From: Tissierella_B sp964485455
Lineage (GTDB): Bacteria > Bacillota > Clostridia > Tissierellales > Tissierellaceae
Length of the DNA: 21,628 nucleotides
Direction: 5' to 3'
NCBI GenBank assembly: GCA_964485455.1
Contig: CAZAJU010000036.1
Coordinates: 1 to 21,628 of the forward strand
Shown: in pieces, positions 8,955 to 15,456 of the stretch
Layout of the letters: the number at the start of each line of letters is the position of its first letter
How positions within the stretch are numbered: position 1 is the stretch's first letter
Position numbers and translations under genes: made by a program
Notes under the pieces: generated by a model
The model's input: the letters and a program-made list of their open reading frames with translations, nothing else
Told to the model about the DNA's origin: nothing
The model's database searches: none

Positions 8955-9350
8955 ATGAGCAGACCTATTAGAGTTCTAGTTGCCAAGCCGGGTTTGGATG
9001 GACATGACAGGGGCGCTAAGGTTGTAGCTAGGGCCTTGAGAGATGCTGGTATGGAGGTTATTTATACAGGATTAAGACAGACGCCAGAACAAATAGTTGC
9101 AGCTGCTATTCAAGAGGATGTAGATGTGGTTGCTATGAGTATATTATCAGGTGCTCATAATCACTTGTTTCCAAAGGTGGTAAAGTTATTAATTGAGGAA
9201 GGTGCAGAGGATATACTGGTTATAGGCGGTGGAGTAATTCCTGATGATGATATCCCGGGGTTGAAGGAGCAAGGTATTGAGGCTATATTTACGCCTGGCA
9301 CTGTAACATCTGATATAGTAGATTTTATTCAAAAAAACCTAAAAAAGTAA
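8955..9350 (+). CDS. mcmA2: Methylmalonyl-CoA mutase, B12-binding small subunit
   Basis: A 131-residue stand-alone cobalamin-binding domain that completes the split mutase. The signature DxHxxG is at residues 15-20 (DGHDRG), so His17 should be the lower axial cobalt ligand in the base-off/His-on state. The SIL stretch near 62 and the GGG near 97 match the loops that hold the nucleotide tail. The open N-terminus MSRPIRVLVAKPGLDGHD is the normal beginning of archaeal and clostridial small subunits. The start follows TAGGAGGAAAA by the usual distance, 41 bases after the large-subunit stop, and meaB follows closely, so all belong to one operon. Confidence 0.94.
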   Translation: MSRPIRVLVAKPGLDGHDRGAKVVARALRDAGMEVIYTGLRQTPEQIVAAAIQEDVDVVAMSILSGAHNHLFPKVVKLLIEEGAEDILVIGGGVIPDDDIPGLKEQGIEAIFTPGTVTSDIVDFIQKNLKK

Positions 9351-9387
9351 ATGATTATACCTAATACATAAATGGGTGGTGCTGTAT

Positions 9388-10323
9388 TTGAACATTGAAG
9401 AGAGAATATTAGCCGGCGATAAGAGAGCCTGTGCAAGACTGATATCAATGTTAGAAAACAACGAAATAGAAGCCTTTGAACTTATAAAGAAGCTATATAA
9501 TAAATCTAAGGGAGCATATGTTGTAGGTATTACAGGTTCTCCTGGAGCAGGAAAGTCAACTTTAACAGATAAGCTTACTAAGGCTTTAAGAAAGGAAAAC
9601 AAGCGGGTTGGAATTATAGCTATTGACCCTACTAGTCCCTTTAGTGGAGGCGCAATTCTAGGAGATAGAATTAGAATGAATGATTTATCACTAGATAAGG
9701 ATGTATTCATAAGGAGCATGGGCACAAGAGGTTCCCTAGGAGGTATGTCAAAGGCCACCAGAGGAGCTGTTAGGGCTTTAGATATATATGGATGTGATTA
9801 TATATTTATAGAAACTGTAGGAGTTGGCCAATCGGAAATAGATATAGTAAAGACTGCAGATACTGTAGTTATGATTATGGTGCCTAATATGGGAGATGAT
9901 ATACAAGCTATTAAAGCTGGGACTATGGAAATAGCGGATATTTTTGCCATAAATAAATCCGATTTAGATGGAGCGGATAAGACTAAGCTGGAGTTGGAAC
10001 TTAATTTAGATTTAAATGATAGAAATTCTTATCGCCCACCCGTATTAAAGGTTGCTTCAGGAAAAAATCAAGGGATAGGAGAACTCTTGAAAGCTATAAT
10101 GGATCATAAAAGACTTCTTGAAGAAAGTGGAGAGCTTAATAATAGAAGGATGAGAAATAATAGGCAGGAGCTTATTGAGCTGGCTCAAGATGAATTAATC
10201 AGAATTGTAATGGAAAAAGCTATAGAGAAGGATCTTTTGGATAGTCTGGCCAAGGCTGTTACAGAAAAGAAACTAGATCCTTATACAGCTAAGGATAAAA
10301 TAGTTGATTTAATCAATAATTAG
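9388..10323 (+). CDS. meaB: MeaB, GTPase chaperone of methylmalonyl-CoA mutase
   Basis: MeaB (ArgK/MMAA family G3E GTPase) loads intact adenosylcobalamin onto the mutase and protects it from inactivation. The P-loop GSPGAGKS is at residues 50-57 counted from the TTG at 9388. IDPTSPFSGGAILGDRIRM (79-97) is the family signature, ETVGVGQSE is at 142-150 (switch region) and the guanine-specificity motif NKSD at 189-192. I choose TTG 9388 (311 residues): GGGTGGTG (9374-9381) is then a correctly spaced ribosome site and the protein starts MNIEERILAGD, as in relatives. The in-frame GTG codons at 9376 and 9379 lie within that site. It follows the small subunit by 37 bases. Confidence 0.94.
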   Translation: MNIEERILAGDKRACARLISMLENNEIEAFELIKKLYNKSKGAYVVGITGSPGAGKSTLTDKLTKALRKENKRVGIIAIDPTSPFSGGAILGDRIRMNDLSLDKDVFIRSMGTRGSLGGMSKATRGAVRALDIYGCDYIFIETVGVGQSEIDIVKTADTVVMIMVPNMGDDIQAIKAGTMEIADIFAINKSDLDGADKTKLELELNLDLNDRNSYRPPVLKVASGKNQGIGELLKAIMDHKRLLEESGELNNRRMRNNRQELIELAQDELIRIVMEKAIEKDLLDSLAKAVTEKKLDPYTAKDKIVDLINN

Positions 10324-10356
10324 CTAGCTGCTTTATAAGCCTATTTAAAAATTATT

Positions 10357-10423
10357 AAGGAGGTGATCAAAATAAACCTATGAATATCTAGCAGTGATAA
10401 TGAACTCACTTTGGGTTCGTTAT
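10357..10423 (+). other. Orphan Shine-Dalgarno and hairpin between meaB and mce
   Basis: AAGGAGGTGATCA (10357-10369) is an almost full-length match to the anti-Shine-Dalgarno tail of 16S rRNA, but no gene follows: GTG 10363 opens only six codons, and ATG 10380 only three. After it, 10397-10407 can pair with 10413-10423 in an 11-bp stem (two G-T pairs) around ACTTT, with no T run. The true mce ribosome site is about 90 bases further on. It may be the remnant of a lost gene or an inserted repeat. Confidence 0.5.
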
Positions 10424-10459
10424 GTAGTGTTAGTTGTTCATAAAAGCTAGGAGGTCAAA

Positions 10460-10864
10460 ATGAAAATATCAAGAGTAGATCATATTGGTATTGCAGTAAA
10501 AAGTATTGAGGAATCCTTGAAGTTTTATGAAGGTGTTTTGGGTATTAAGTGCGAAGGTAAAGAAGAAGTAGTAGACCAAAATGTAATCACAGCATTTTTA
10601 CCTATAGGGGAGACAGAGGTCGAACTTTTAGAGTCTACATCCGAAGAAGGAGCTATTGCCAAGTTTATCGAAAAAAGAGGAGAAGGGCTTCACCATATAG
10701 CCTTTAGAGTAGATGATATTGAAAAAGCCCTAGAGGAACTTAGGGCCCAAGGAATACGGCTTATTGATGAGAAGCCTAGGTTGGGTGCTGGTGGAGCTAA
10801 GATTGCTTTTATCCATCCAAAGTCATCAAATGGTGTATTAATCGAAATCAGTGAAAGAGAATGA
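10460..10864 (+). CDS. mce: Methylmalonyl-CoA epimerase
   Basis: A 134-residue metal enzyme of the glyoxalase/VOC superfamily that interconverts (2R)- and (2S)-methylmalonyl-CoA, linking the mutase product to the decarboxylase. Two beta-alpha-beta-beta-beta halves are visible. Candidate metal ligands are His8 (VDHIGIAV), Glu55 (VELLES), His79 (GLHHIAF) and Glu129 (GVLIEI). At the second position the Propionibacterium enzyme has Gln. The stretch RLGAGGAKIAFIHPKSSNG (107-125) is typical of epimerases. ATG 10460 follows AGGAGG at 10450-10455. It ends 23 bases before mmdA, within the same operon. Confidence 0.93.
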   Translation: MKISRVDHIGIAVKSIEESLKFYEGVLGIKCEGKEEVVDQNVITAFLPIGETEVELLESTSEEGAIAKFIEKRGEGLHHIAFRVDDIEKALEELRAQGIRLIDEKPRLGAGGAKIAFIHPKSSNGVLIEISERE

Positions 10865-10887
10865 AGAATTAATTTGGAGGTTAATAA

Positions 10888-12264
10888 ATGAGAGAGAATA
10901 TAGAAAAGTTTCTTGCCGCTAGTGAAAAGATCAAACAAGGCGGAGGGGAAAAGAGGATTGAAAAGCAACATCAGTCTGGAAAGCTTACTGCTAGAGAGAG
11001 AATCGACTTGTTATTAGATGAAGGAAGTTTTATTGAAATTGATAAGTATGTAAGACATAGATCTGTCAACTTTGATATGGAAAACTTAGATGCGCCTGCA
11101 GATGGTGTTGTAACTGGATATGGAACAGTTGATGGCAGATTGGTATTTGTATATGCTCAGGATTTTACAGTGGTGGGAGGATCCTTAGGTGAAATGCATG
11201 CTGCTAAGATATGCAAGATCCAAGATATGGCACTAAAGATGGGAGCGCCTATTATTGGTATGAACGATTCGGGTGGTGCAAGAATACAGGAAGGTGTAGA
11301 TGCTCTATCTGGATACGGTAAGATATTCTATAGAAATACTATATCTTCAGGAGTAATACCGCAAATATCTGTGATTATGGGACCTTGTGCAGGTGGAGCT
11401 GTTTATTCCCCAGCCTTGACCGACTTTATTTTCATGGTAGAAAAGACTAGTATGATGTTTATAACTGGTCCTCAAGTAATTAAGTCTGTAACTGGTGAAG
11501 AAGTAAGCCAGGAAGACCTTGGAGGAGCCGTAACTCATAATAAGACCAGTGGTGTAGCTCACTTTGTAGATAAGACTGATGAAGAATGCATACAAAGAAT
11601 CAAACTGCTNNNNNNNNNNNNNNNNNNNNNNNNNNNNNNNNNNNNNNNNNNNNNNNNNNNNNNNNNNNNNNNNNNNNNNNNNNNNNNNNNNNNNNNNNNN
11701 NNNNNNNNNGGGTGTCTTGATATTAATGCATCTGATAAGGCAGGAAGATTTATTAGAACCTGCGATGCGTTTGATATACCTCTTCTAAATTTAGTTGATG
11801 TTCCAGGATTTTTACCTGGTACTGATCAAGAATACGGTGGAATCATTAGACATGGTGCAAAGATGCTATTTGCATATAGTGAAGCTACAGTACCTAAGGT
11901 AACTCTTATCTTAAGGAAGGCTTATGGTGGAGCTTATCTAGCAATGTGTTCAAAGGATTTGGGAGCAGACCAAGTATATGCATGGCCATCAGCTGAAATT
12001 GCAGTAATGGGTCCAGAAGGAGCTGCAAATATCATATTTAAAAAAGATATTGCAAACGCAGAGGATCCTATAGCCGTAAGACAAGAGAAGATTGAAGAAT
12101 ATAGAAATACTGTAGCTAATCCATATACAGCGGCACATAGAGGATTTGTAGATGATGTTATCCTACCTAGCATAACACGTCCTAGACTTATTTCTGCTTT
12201 TGATATGCTAGAATCAAAGAGAGATAGTAGACCTAGGAAGAAGCACGGAAACTTACCTGTATAA
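10888..12264 (+). CDS. mmdA: Methylmalonyl-CoA decarboxylase alpha (carboxyltransferase), interrupted by gap
   Basis: This cytoplasmic carboxyltransferase moves the carboxyl group of methylmalonyl-CoA to biotin on the gamma subunit, giving propionyl-CoA. It belongs to the propionyl-CoA carboxylase beta family with two crotonase-like halves: TARERIDLLLDEGSF near residue 32, GGSLGEMHAAKI near 97, NDSGGARIQEGV near 126, then after the gap VDVPGFLPGTDQE and ILRKAYGGAYLAM. 100 N start at codon 241. Relatives are about 510-520 residues and only 424 are read here, so roughly 90 residues are missing. The frame is the same on both sides, so nothing indicates a broken gene. Family members can be PccB. 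The decarboxylase call rests on the mmdD-mmdC-mmdB genes directly downstream and no biotin carboxylase. ATG 10888 follows TTGGAGG. Confidence 0.92.
   Translation: MRENIEKFLAASEKIKQGGGEKRIEKQHQSGKLTARERIDLLLDEGSFIEIDKYVRHRSVNFDMENLDAPADGVVTGYGTVDGRLVFVYAQDFTVVGGSLGEMHAAKICKIQDMALKMGAPIIGMNDSGGARIQEGVDALSGYGKIFYRNTISSGVIPQISVIMGPCAGGAVYSPALTDFIFMVEKTSMMFITGPQVIKSVTGEEVSQEDLGGAVTHNKTSGVAHFVDKTDEECIQRIKLXXXXXXXXXXXXXXXXXXXXXXXXXXXXXXXXXXGCLDINASDKAGRFIRTCDAFDIPLLNLVDVPGFLPGTDQEYGGIIRHGAKMLFAYSEATVPKVTLILRKAYGGAYLAMCSKDLGADQVYAWPSAEIAVMGPEGAANIIFKKDIANAEDPIAVRQEKIEEYRNTVANPYTAAHRGFVDDVILPSITRPRLISAFDMLESKRDSRPRKKHGNLPV
11610..11709. other. Assembly gap of 100 N inside mmdA
   Basis: Exactly 100 N, the usual placeholder for a gap of unknown size. 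From the typical length of MmdA the real gap should hold about 260-280 bases. Reading frame on both sides agrees only if the missing length leaves remainder 1 on division by 3. Confidence 0.95.
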
Positions 12265-12276
12265 GAGGTGATATAA

Positions 12277-12639
12277 ATGCTAACTGAAATTAGTTTTTTA
12301 GAAAGCCTAATCGTTACTATTTTCAGTATGTTAGTTGTATTTTTGAGTTTAATAGCAATAGCTGCTATTATTAATAGAATAAGGGTAATATCAAATAAAG
12401 GAGAAAAAAGAGTGGAAATTATCACTGACGTTAATGTAGATAAATTGAAAAGTCATGAAAATATAGAAAAAGAAGTAGAAACAGAGAATTATGAGGAGTT
12501 GGCAGCTGTTATAGCTGCTGCTATAGCAATTAGTTTAGGGGTAGATGTGCCTGATATCAATATACAAGCTATTCGTAGAATCCCTCAATACTCCTCTCCG
12601 TGGAGATCAATGGGTAAACACGAACAATTATTGAGATAA
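12277..12639 (+). CDS. mmdD: Methylmalonyl-CoA decarboxylase delta subunit (OadG-like)
   Basis: A 120-residue small membrane-anchor subunit. One N-terminal transmembrane helix (about residues 9-31) is followed by a charged linker and then an Ala-rich helix (LAAVIAAAIAISLGV, about residues 75-89), and the C-terminus IRRIPQYSSPWRSMGKHEQLL is characteristic of delta subunits. In Veillonella MmdD joins the soluble alpha and biotin subunits to the membrane beta subunit and is needed for assembly. It starts 12 bases after mmdA with ribosome site AGAGGTGAT. Small subunits of this class are often missed or called OadG/gamma. Position between mmdA and the biotin protein supports the identification. 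Confidence 0.85.
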   Translation: MLTEISFLESLIVTIFSMLVVFLSLIAIAAIINRIRVISNKGEKRVEIITDVNVDKLKSHENIEKEVETENYEELAAVIAAAIAISLGVDVPDINIQAIRRIPQYSSPWRSMGKHEQLLR

Positions 12640-12662
12640 AAATTATATATTGGAGGATTAAA

Positions 12663-13076
12663 ATGAGAAAATTTATAATAAATGTAAATGGTAATTCCTA
12701 CGAAGTAGATGTAGAAGAGGTAAAGGGGGGGCATAAGTCACAAAGGACCGTAGCACCTGTCCAAAATCCAGTACCACATGCTCCTTCTCAAGCTCCTGTA
12801 GCACCTTCTAAAGCACCTGCTCCAGTTGCTGCACCAAAGAAGGAAGTGGCAGTATCAGCGGGTCAAGAGGTTGTTGAAGCGCCTATGCCTGGTAATATCT
12901 TCAAGATACTTGTAACTGAAGGTCAAGAAGTTGCTTCTGGAGATGTATTGTTGATTCTTGAAGCTATGAAAATGGAAAATGAAATACTTGCACCAAAGGA
13001 TGGAAGAGTAGTTAGCATTCCAACTGTAGTTGGATCATCTGTTAGTACGGGAGATAAATTAGTAATAATAGAGTAA
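12663..13076 (+). CDS. mmdC: Methylmalonyl-CoA decarboxylase biotin subunit (gamma)
   Basis: A 137-residue biotin carboxyl carrier protein that carries CO2 from MmdA to the membrane decarboxylase. It has an N-terminal segment (1-22), a flexible Ala/Pro-rich linker (about 30-60, repeats of APV/APS type) and a C-terminal biotinyl domain (about 68-137). The biotin attachment site is EAMKMEN with Lys103, and the paired VEAPMPGN half-motif is at 71-78. The linker lets the biotin swing between the two active sites. ATG 12663 follows TTGGAGG, 23 bases after mmdD. A bare biotin protein of this kind could also serve acetyl-CoA carboxylase, but the neighbours point to the decarboxylase. Confidence 0.93.
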   Translation: MRKFIINVNGNSYEVDVEEVKGGHKSQRTVAPVQNPVPHAPSQAPVAPSKAPAPVAAPKKEVAVSAGQEVVEAPMPGNIFKILVTEGQEVASGDVLLILEAMKMENEILAPKDGRVVSIPTVVGSSVSTGDKLVIIE

Positions 13077-13098
13077 TCTTGCGAAAGGAAGATGGCCA

Positions 13099-14280
13099 AT
13101 GAATTTGGTAAATGTTTTTATAGAGTTTTTGGAAAGTACTGGTTTTGCTTCAATTGAAGTTGGGCATATTATCATGTTACTTGTTTCATTTCTATTATTA
13201 TATTTAGCAATTTACAAGGGATTTGAGCCATTGTTATTAGTACCTATAGCATTCGGGATGCTCTTAGCAAATTTACCTTTGGCTGGACTTATGAGTCCGC
13301 CGGTTATAGAAATAATTACGGACCCAGCATCGGGGAAATTGGTCTCTGTAACTAAGGAATACGGTGGGTTATTATATTACCTTTATCAAGGTGTAAAATT
13401 AGGAATTTACCCACCTTTAGTATTTCTCGGGGTTGGTGCAATGACAGACTTTGGCCCGTTAATTGCCAATCCTAAGAGTTTATTATTAGGTGCAGCTGCT
13501 CAGCTTGGCATATTCGTGACCTTTATTGGAGCTATTTTATTGGGATTTACCCCACAGGAGGCATCCAGTATTGGAATAATCGGTGGGGCAGATGGTCCAA
13601 CTGCACTTTACTTAACCTCGAAATTAGCACCTCATTTATTAGGACCTATAGCAGTAGCTGCTTATTCTTATATGGCATTGGTTCCATTGATCCAACCTCC
13701 TATAATGAAGATATTAACCACTAAGGAGGAAAGAGCCATAGTTATGGAACAGCTACGACCCGTATCTAAGAAGGAAAAGATAGTTTTCCCCATAGTTGTT
13801 ACTGTTTTTTGTTCTCTACTTTTGCCATCTGCATCATCATTAGTTGGTATGCTGATGTTCGGAAATTTATTAAGAGAGACTCTAGTTACAGATAGATTGT
13901 CAAAGACTGCTCAAAATGAGTTGATGAATATAGTCACAATATTCTTGGGTACCACTGTAGGAGCTACTGCCAATGCTCAAACCTTCTTATCACCTGATAC
14001 ACTAAAAATAATAGGATTAGGACTCATTGCTTTTAGTATTGGAACAGCAGGTGGGGTATTGTTTGGAAAACTTTTATGCAAGCTAACGGGTGGAAAGGTT
14101 AATCCTCTAATAGGTTCAGCTGGGGTATCAGCAGTACCTATGGCAGCTAGAGTAAGCCAAAAGGTTGGTCAGGAAGCAAACCCAAGAAACTTCCTGCTAA
14201 TGCATGCTATGGGGCCAAATGTAGCGGGAGTAATAGGCTCAGCAGTAGCAGCTGGGTTATTGCTGAACTTTTTCCAATAG
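13099..14280 (+). CDS. mmdB: Sodium-pumping decarboxylase beta subunit
   Basis: A 393-residue polytopic membrane protein of the OadB/MmdB/GcdB family. It decarboxylates carboxybiotin and couples this to export of sodium ions. About nine hydrophobic segments are visible. The conserved sodium-site loop GGADGPTALYLTSKLAP begins at residue 162, with Asp165 equivalent to the essential Asp of Klebsiella OadB; SYMALVPLIQPP (190-201) and the C-terminal HAMGPNVAGVIGSAVAAG are also hallmark segments. It is slightly shorter than OadB but complete. ATG 13099 follows GAAAGGAAG, 22 bases after the biotin gene. It ends the cassette and a terminator follows. The family alone does not fix the substrate, which is inferred from mmdA and the mutase genes. 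Confidence 0.94.
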   Translation: MNLVNVFIEFLESTGFASIEVGHIIMLLVSFLLLYLAIYKGFEPLLLVPIAFGMLLANLPLAGLMSPPVIEIITDPASGKLVSVTKEYGGLLYYLYQGVKLGIYPPLVFLGVGAMTDFGPLIANPKSLLLGAAAQLGIFVTFIGAILLGFTPQEASSIGIIGGADGPTALYLTSKLAPHLLGPIAVAAYSYMALVPLIQPPIMKILTTKEERAIVMEQLRPVSKKEKIVFPIVVTVFCSLLLPSASSLVGMLMFGNLLRETLVTDRLSKTAQNELMNIVTIFLGTTVGATANAQTFLSPDTLKIIGLGLIAFSIGTAGGVLFGKLLCKLTGGKVNPLIGSAGVSAVPMAARVSQKVGQEANPRNFLLMHAMGPNVAGVIGSAVAAGLLLNFFQ

Positions 14281-14284
14281 AACT

Positions 14285-14499
14285 CAGTAAATAGTGAACA
14301 ACGAATAGTGAATAACAATAACAAGATATATCTAAGCCCAGAATTCATTAATGGATTTTGGGTTTTTATTTATAGTTAAGGGTATTAATAAATAGGAAAT
14401 CTTACTTTGATTATAACGAGGTGAACGTGTCGCCTGCTTCTATAAGATGTCGAGTGTCATGTAATTTATTGTTCACTGTTAGTTGTTAGTTGTTAACTG
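14285..14499. repeat. Segment bounded by imperfect inverted repeats (MITE-like)
   Basis: The left end (14285-14322) and the reverse complement of the right end (14464-14499) align at about 27 of 34 positions with one 3-base gap, both being variants of an AGTGAACAAC/AACTAACA pattern. The right arm is itself a short tandem of TTAGTTG units (14479-14494). The roughly 215-base segment holds the terminator of mmdB, but no open frame with a ribosome site. A related TGTTAGTTGTT string occurs in the meaB-mce gap (10429-10439). It looks like a small dispersed intergenic repeat; mobility is not shown. Confidence 0.5.
14334..14372 (+). terminator. Terminator of the mmd cassette
   Basis: AAGCCCAGAATTCA (14334-14347) pairs with the run ending GGATTTTGGGTTT near 14365, including a few G-T pairs, followed by TTTATTT. 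It closes the transcript begun before the mutase gene. Confidence 0.75.
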
Positions 14500-14516
14500 C
14501 CAATAGGAGGTTCTAT

Positions 14517-15340
14517 ATGTATTCTGGATATGTTACTGATGTGGAAGGTATAAAAGTAGGTCATGGTCAGTCTGAAAAAGGTATGACAGGGTGTACTGTT
14601 ATTATATGCGAAAATGGTGCTACTGGTGGTGTCGATGTAAGGGGGTCTGCTCCAGGAACAAGAGAAACGGATCTTTTTAATCCTACTAAGATGATAGATA
14701 AGGTTCATGGAATAGTTCTCTCTGGAGGTTCAGCTTTTGGACTAGATGCATCAGGTGGGGTTATGAAGTATCTAGAAGAAAAGGGGATTGGTTATGATGT
14801 AGGAGTTACTAAGGTGCCAATAGTAGCATCAAGTGTTCTATTTGATTTAGAAATTGGGGATTATTCAATTCGTCCTGATTTTGAAATGGGATATTTGGCA
14901 GCCATATCTGCAACTTCAAATGAAAATAGGCAAGGAAATATTGGTTGTGGTTTAGGGGCTACAGTTGGGAAAATTTTAGGTAAACATTCATCTATGAAGT
15001 CAGGACTTGGGAGTGCCAGCTTAAAAGTAGGAGATTTAATTGTTGCTGCAATAGTTGGAGTAAATGCATTTGGAGATATATATGATTATAAAACCAATAA
15101 ACAAATAGCAGGAGTCTATGACTACAATAATAATAAAATGTTGAACACAATNNNNNNNNNNNNNNNNNNNNNNNNNNNNNNNNNNNNNNNNNNNNNNNNN
15201 NNNNNNNNNNNNNNNNNNNNNNNNNNNNNNNNNNNNNNNNNNNNNNNNNNNTGTCTATGGCAATATCTAATGCAATAATTAATGCAGAATCTTATGGAGA
15301 AATATTATCCTACAAGGATATTAAAAAAAGTATTGTATAA
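14517..15340 (+). CDS. P1 family (DmpA-like) peptidase, interrupted by gap
   Basis: Ntn-type aminopeptidase/amidase of the DmpA/BapA family, made as a precursor that cuts itself into two chains before a nucleophilic Ser or Thr. The N-terminal chain is clear: VTDVEGIKVGHGQ near residue 6, GGVDVRGSAPGTRET near 38-52, HGIVLSGGSAFGLDA near 63-77, GNIGCGLGATVGK near 141. ATG 14517 follows AGGAGG (14505-14510). 100 N at 15152-15251 remove the cleavage and nucleophile region. After the gap the +2 frame (tct atg gca ...) gives SMAISNAIINAESYGEILSY, a plausible family C-terminus, stopping at 15340. Reading straight through the N run gives a false early stop at 15278. Substrate unknown. Confidence 0.8.
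15152..15251. other. Assembly gap of 100 N inside the P1 peptidase
   Basis: Exactly 100 N, again a fixed-size placeholder. The frame of the credible C-terminus differs from that of the N-terminus, so the true length differs from 100 in its remainder on division by 3. Confidence 0.95.
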
Positions 15341-15361
15341 TTTACTTGCTACATTTATACT
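15333..15361 (+). promoter_or_regulatory. Promoter of the panT-coaX unit
   Basis: TTGTAT (15333-15338), 17 bases, TATACT (15356-15361). The -35 overlaps the last codons of the peptidase gene. Transcription from about 15368 would give a leader of about 90 bases that contains the two bulged-A hairpins. Confidence 0.65.
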
Positions 15362-15373
15362 AATCTTAGTTTG

Positions 15374-15442
15374 CCGGCATCCTAGGAGCTGGACATGAGT
15401 ACATGTTTTAAAAAATATCGACTGGTATCCTTAAGGAACTAG
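15374..15442 (+). promoter_or_regulatory. Structured leader with tandem bulged-A hairpins (pan-motif-like)
   Basis: Hairpin 1 (15374-15392) is CCGGC, bulged A, TCC, loop, GGA, GCTGG. Hairpin 2 (15422-15442) is CTGGT, bulged A, TCC, TTAA, GGA, ACTAG. They share one architecture with the A bulged at the same place, and two base pairs differ by compensating changes (C-G to T-A), so the pairing looks selected. A small ACATG/CATGT hairpin (15393-15406) lies between. The second ends just before the ribosome site at 15445-15452. The known pan RNA motif, found before pantothenate synthesis genes, is likewise usually a pair of hairpins with conserved bulged A residues. The gene here is a pantothenate-type transporter. 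Confidence 0.6.
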
Positions 15443-15456
15443 AGCGGAGGGGTAAA

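Noticed and set aside
11579..11788. Plus-strand frame crossing the first N run
   Set aside because: It is an off-frame shadow of mmdA; the mmdA frame agrees with conserved family sequence on both sides of the gap.
10888..12264. Propionyl-CoA carboxylase beta subunit instead of decarboxylase alpha
   Set aside because: Sequence families overlap, but no biotin carboxylase gene is present and the delta, biotin and sodium-pump beta subunits follow at once, so decarboxylase is the better call.
12751..12840. Ala/Pro-codon repeat in the biotin protein as a possible DNA repeat
   Set aside because: It encodes the usual flexible Ala/Pro linker of biotin carrier proteins.
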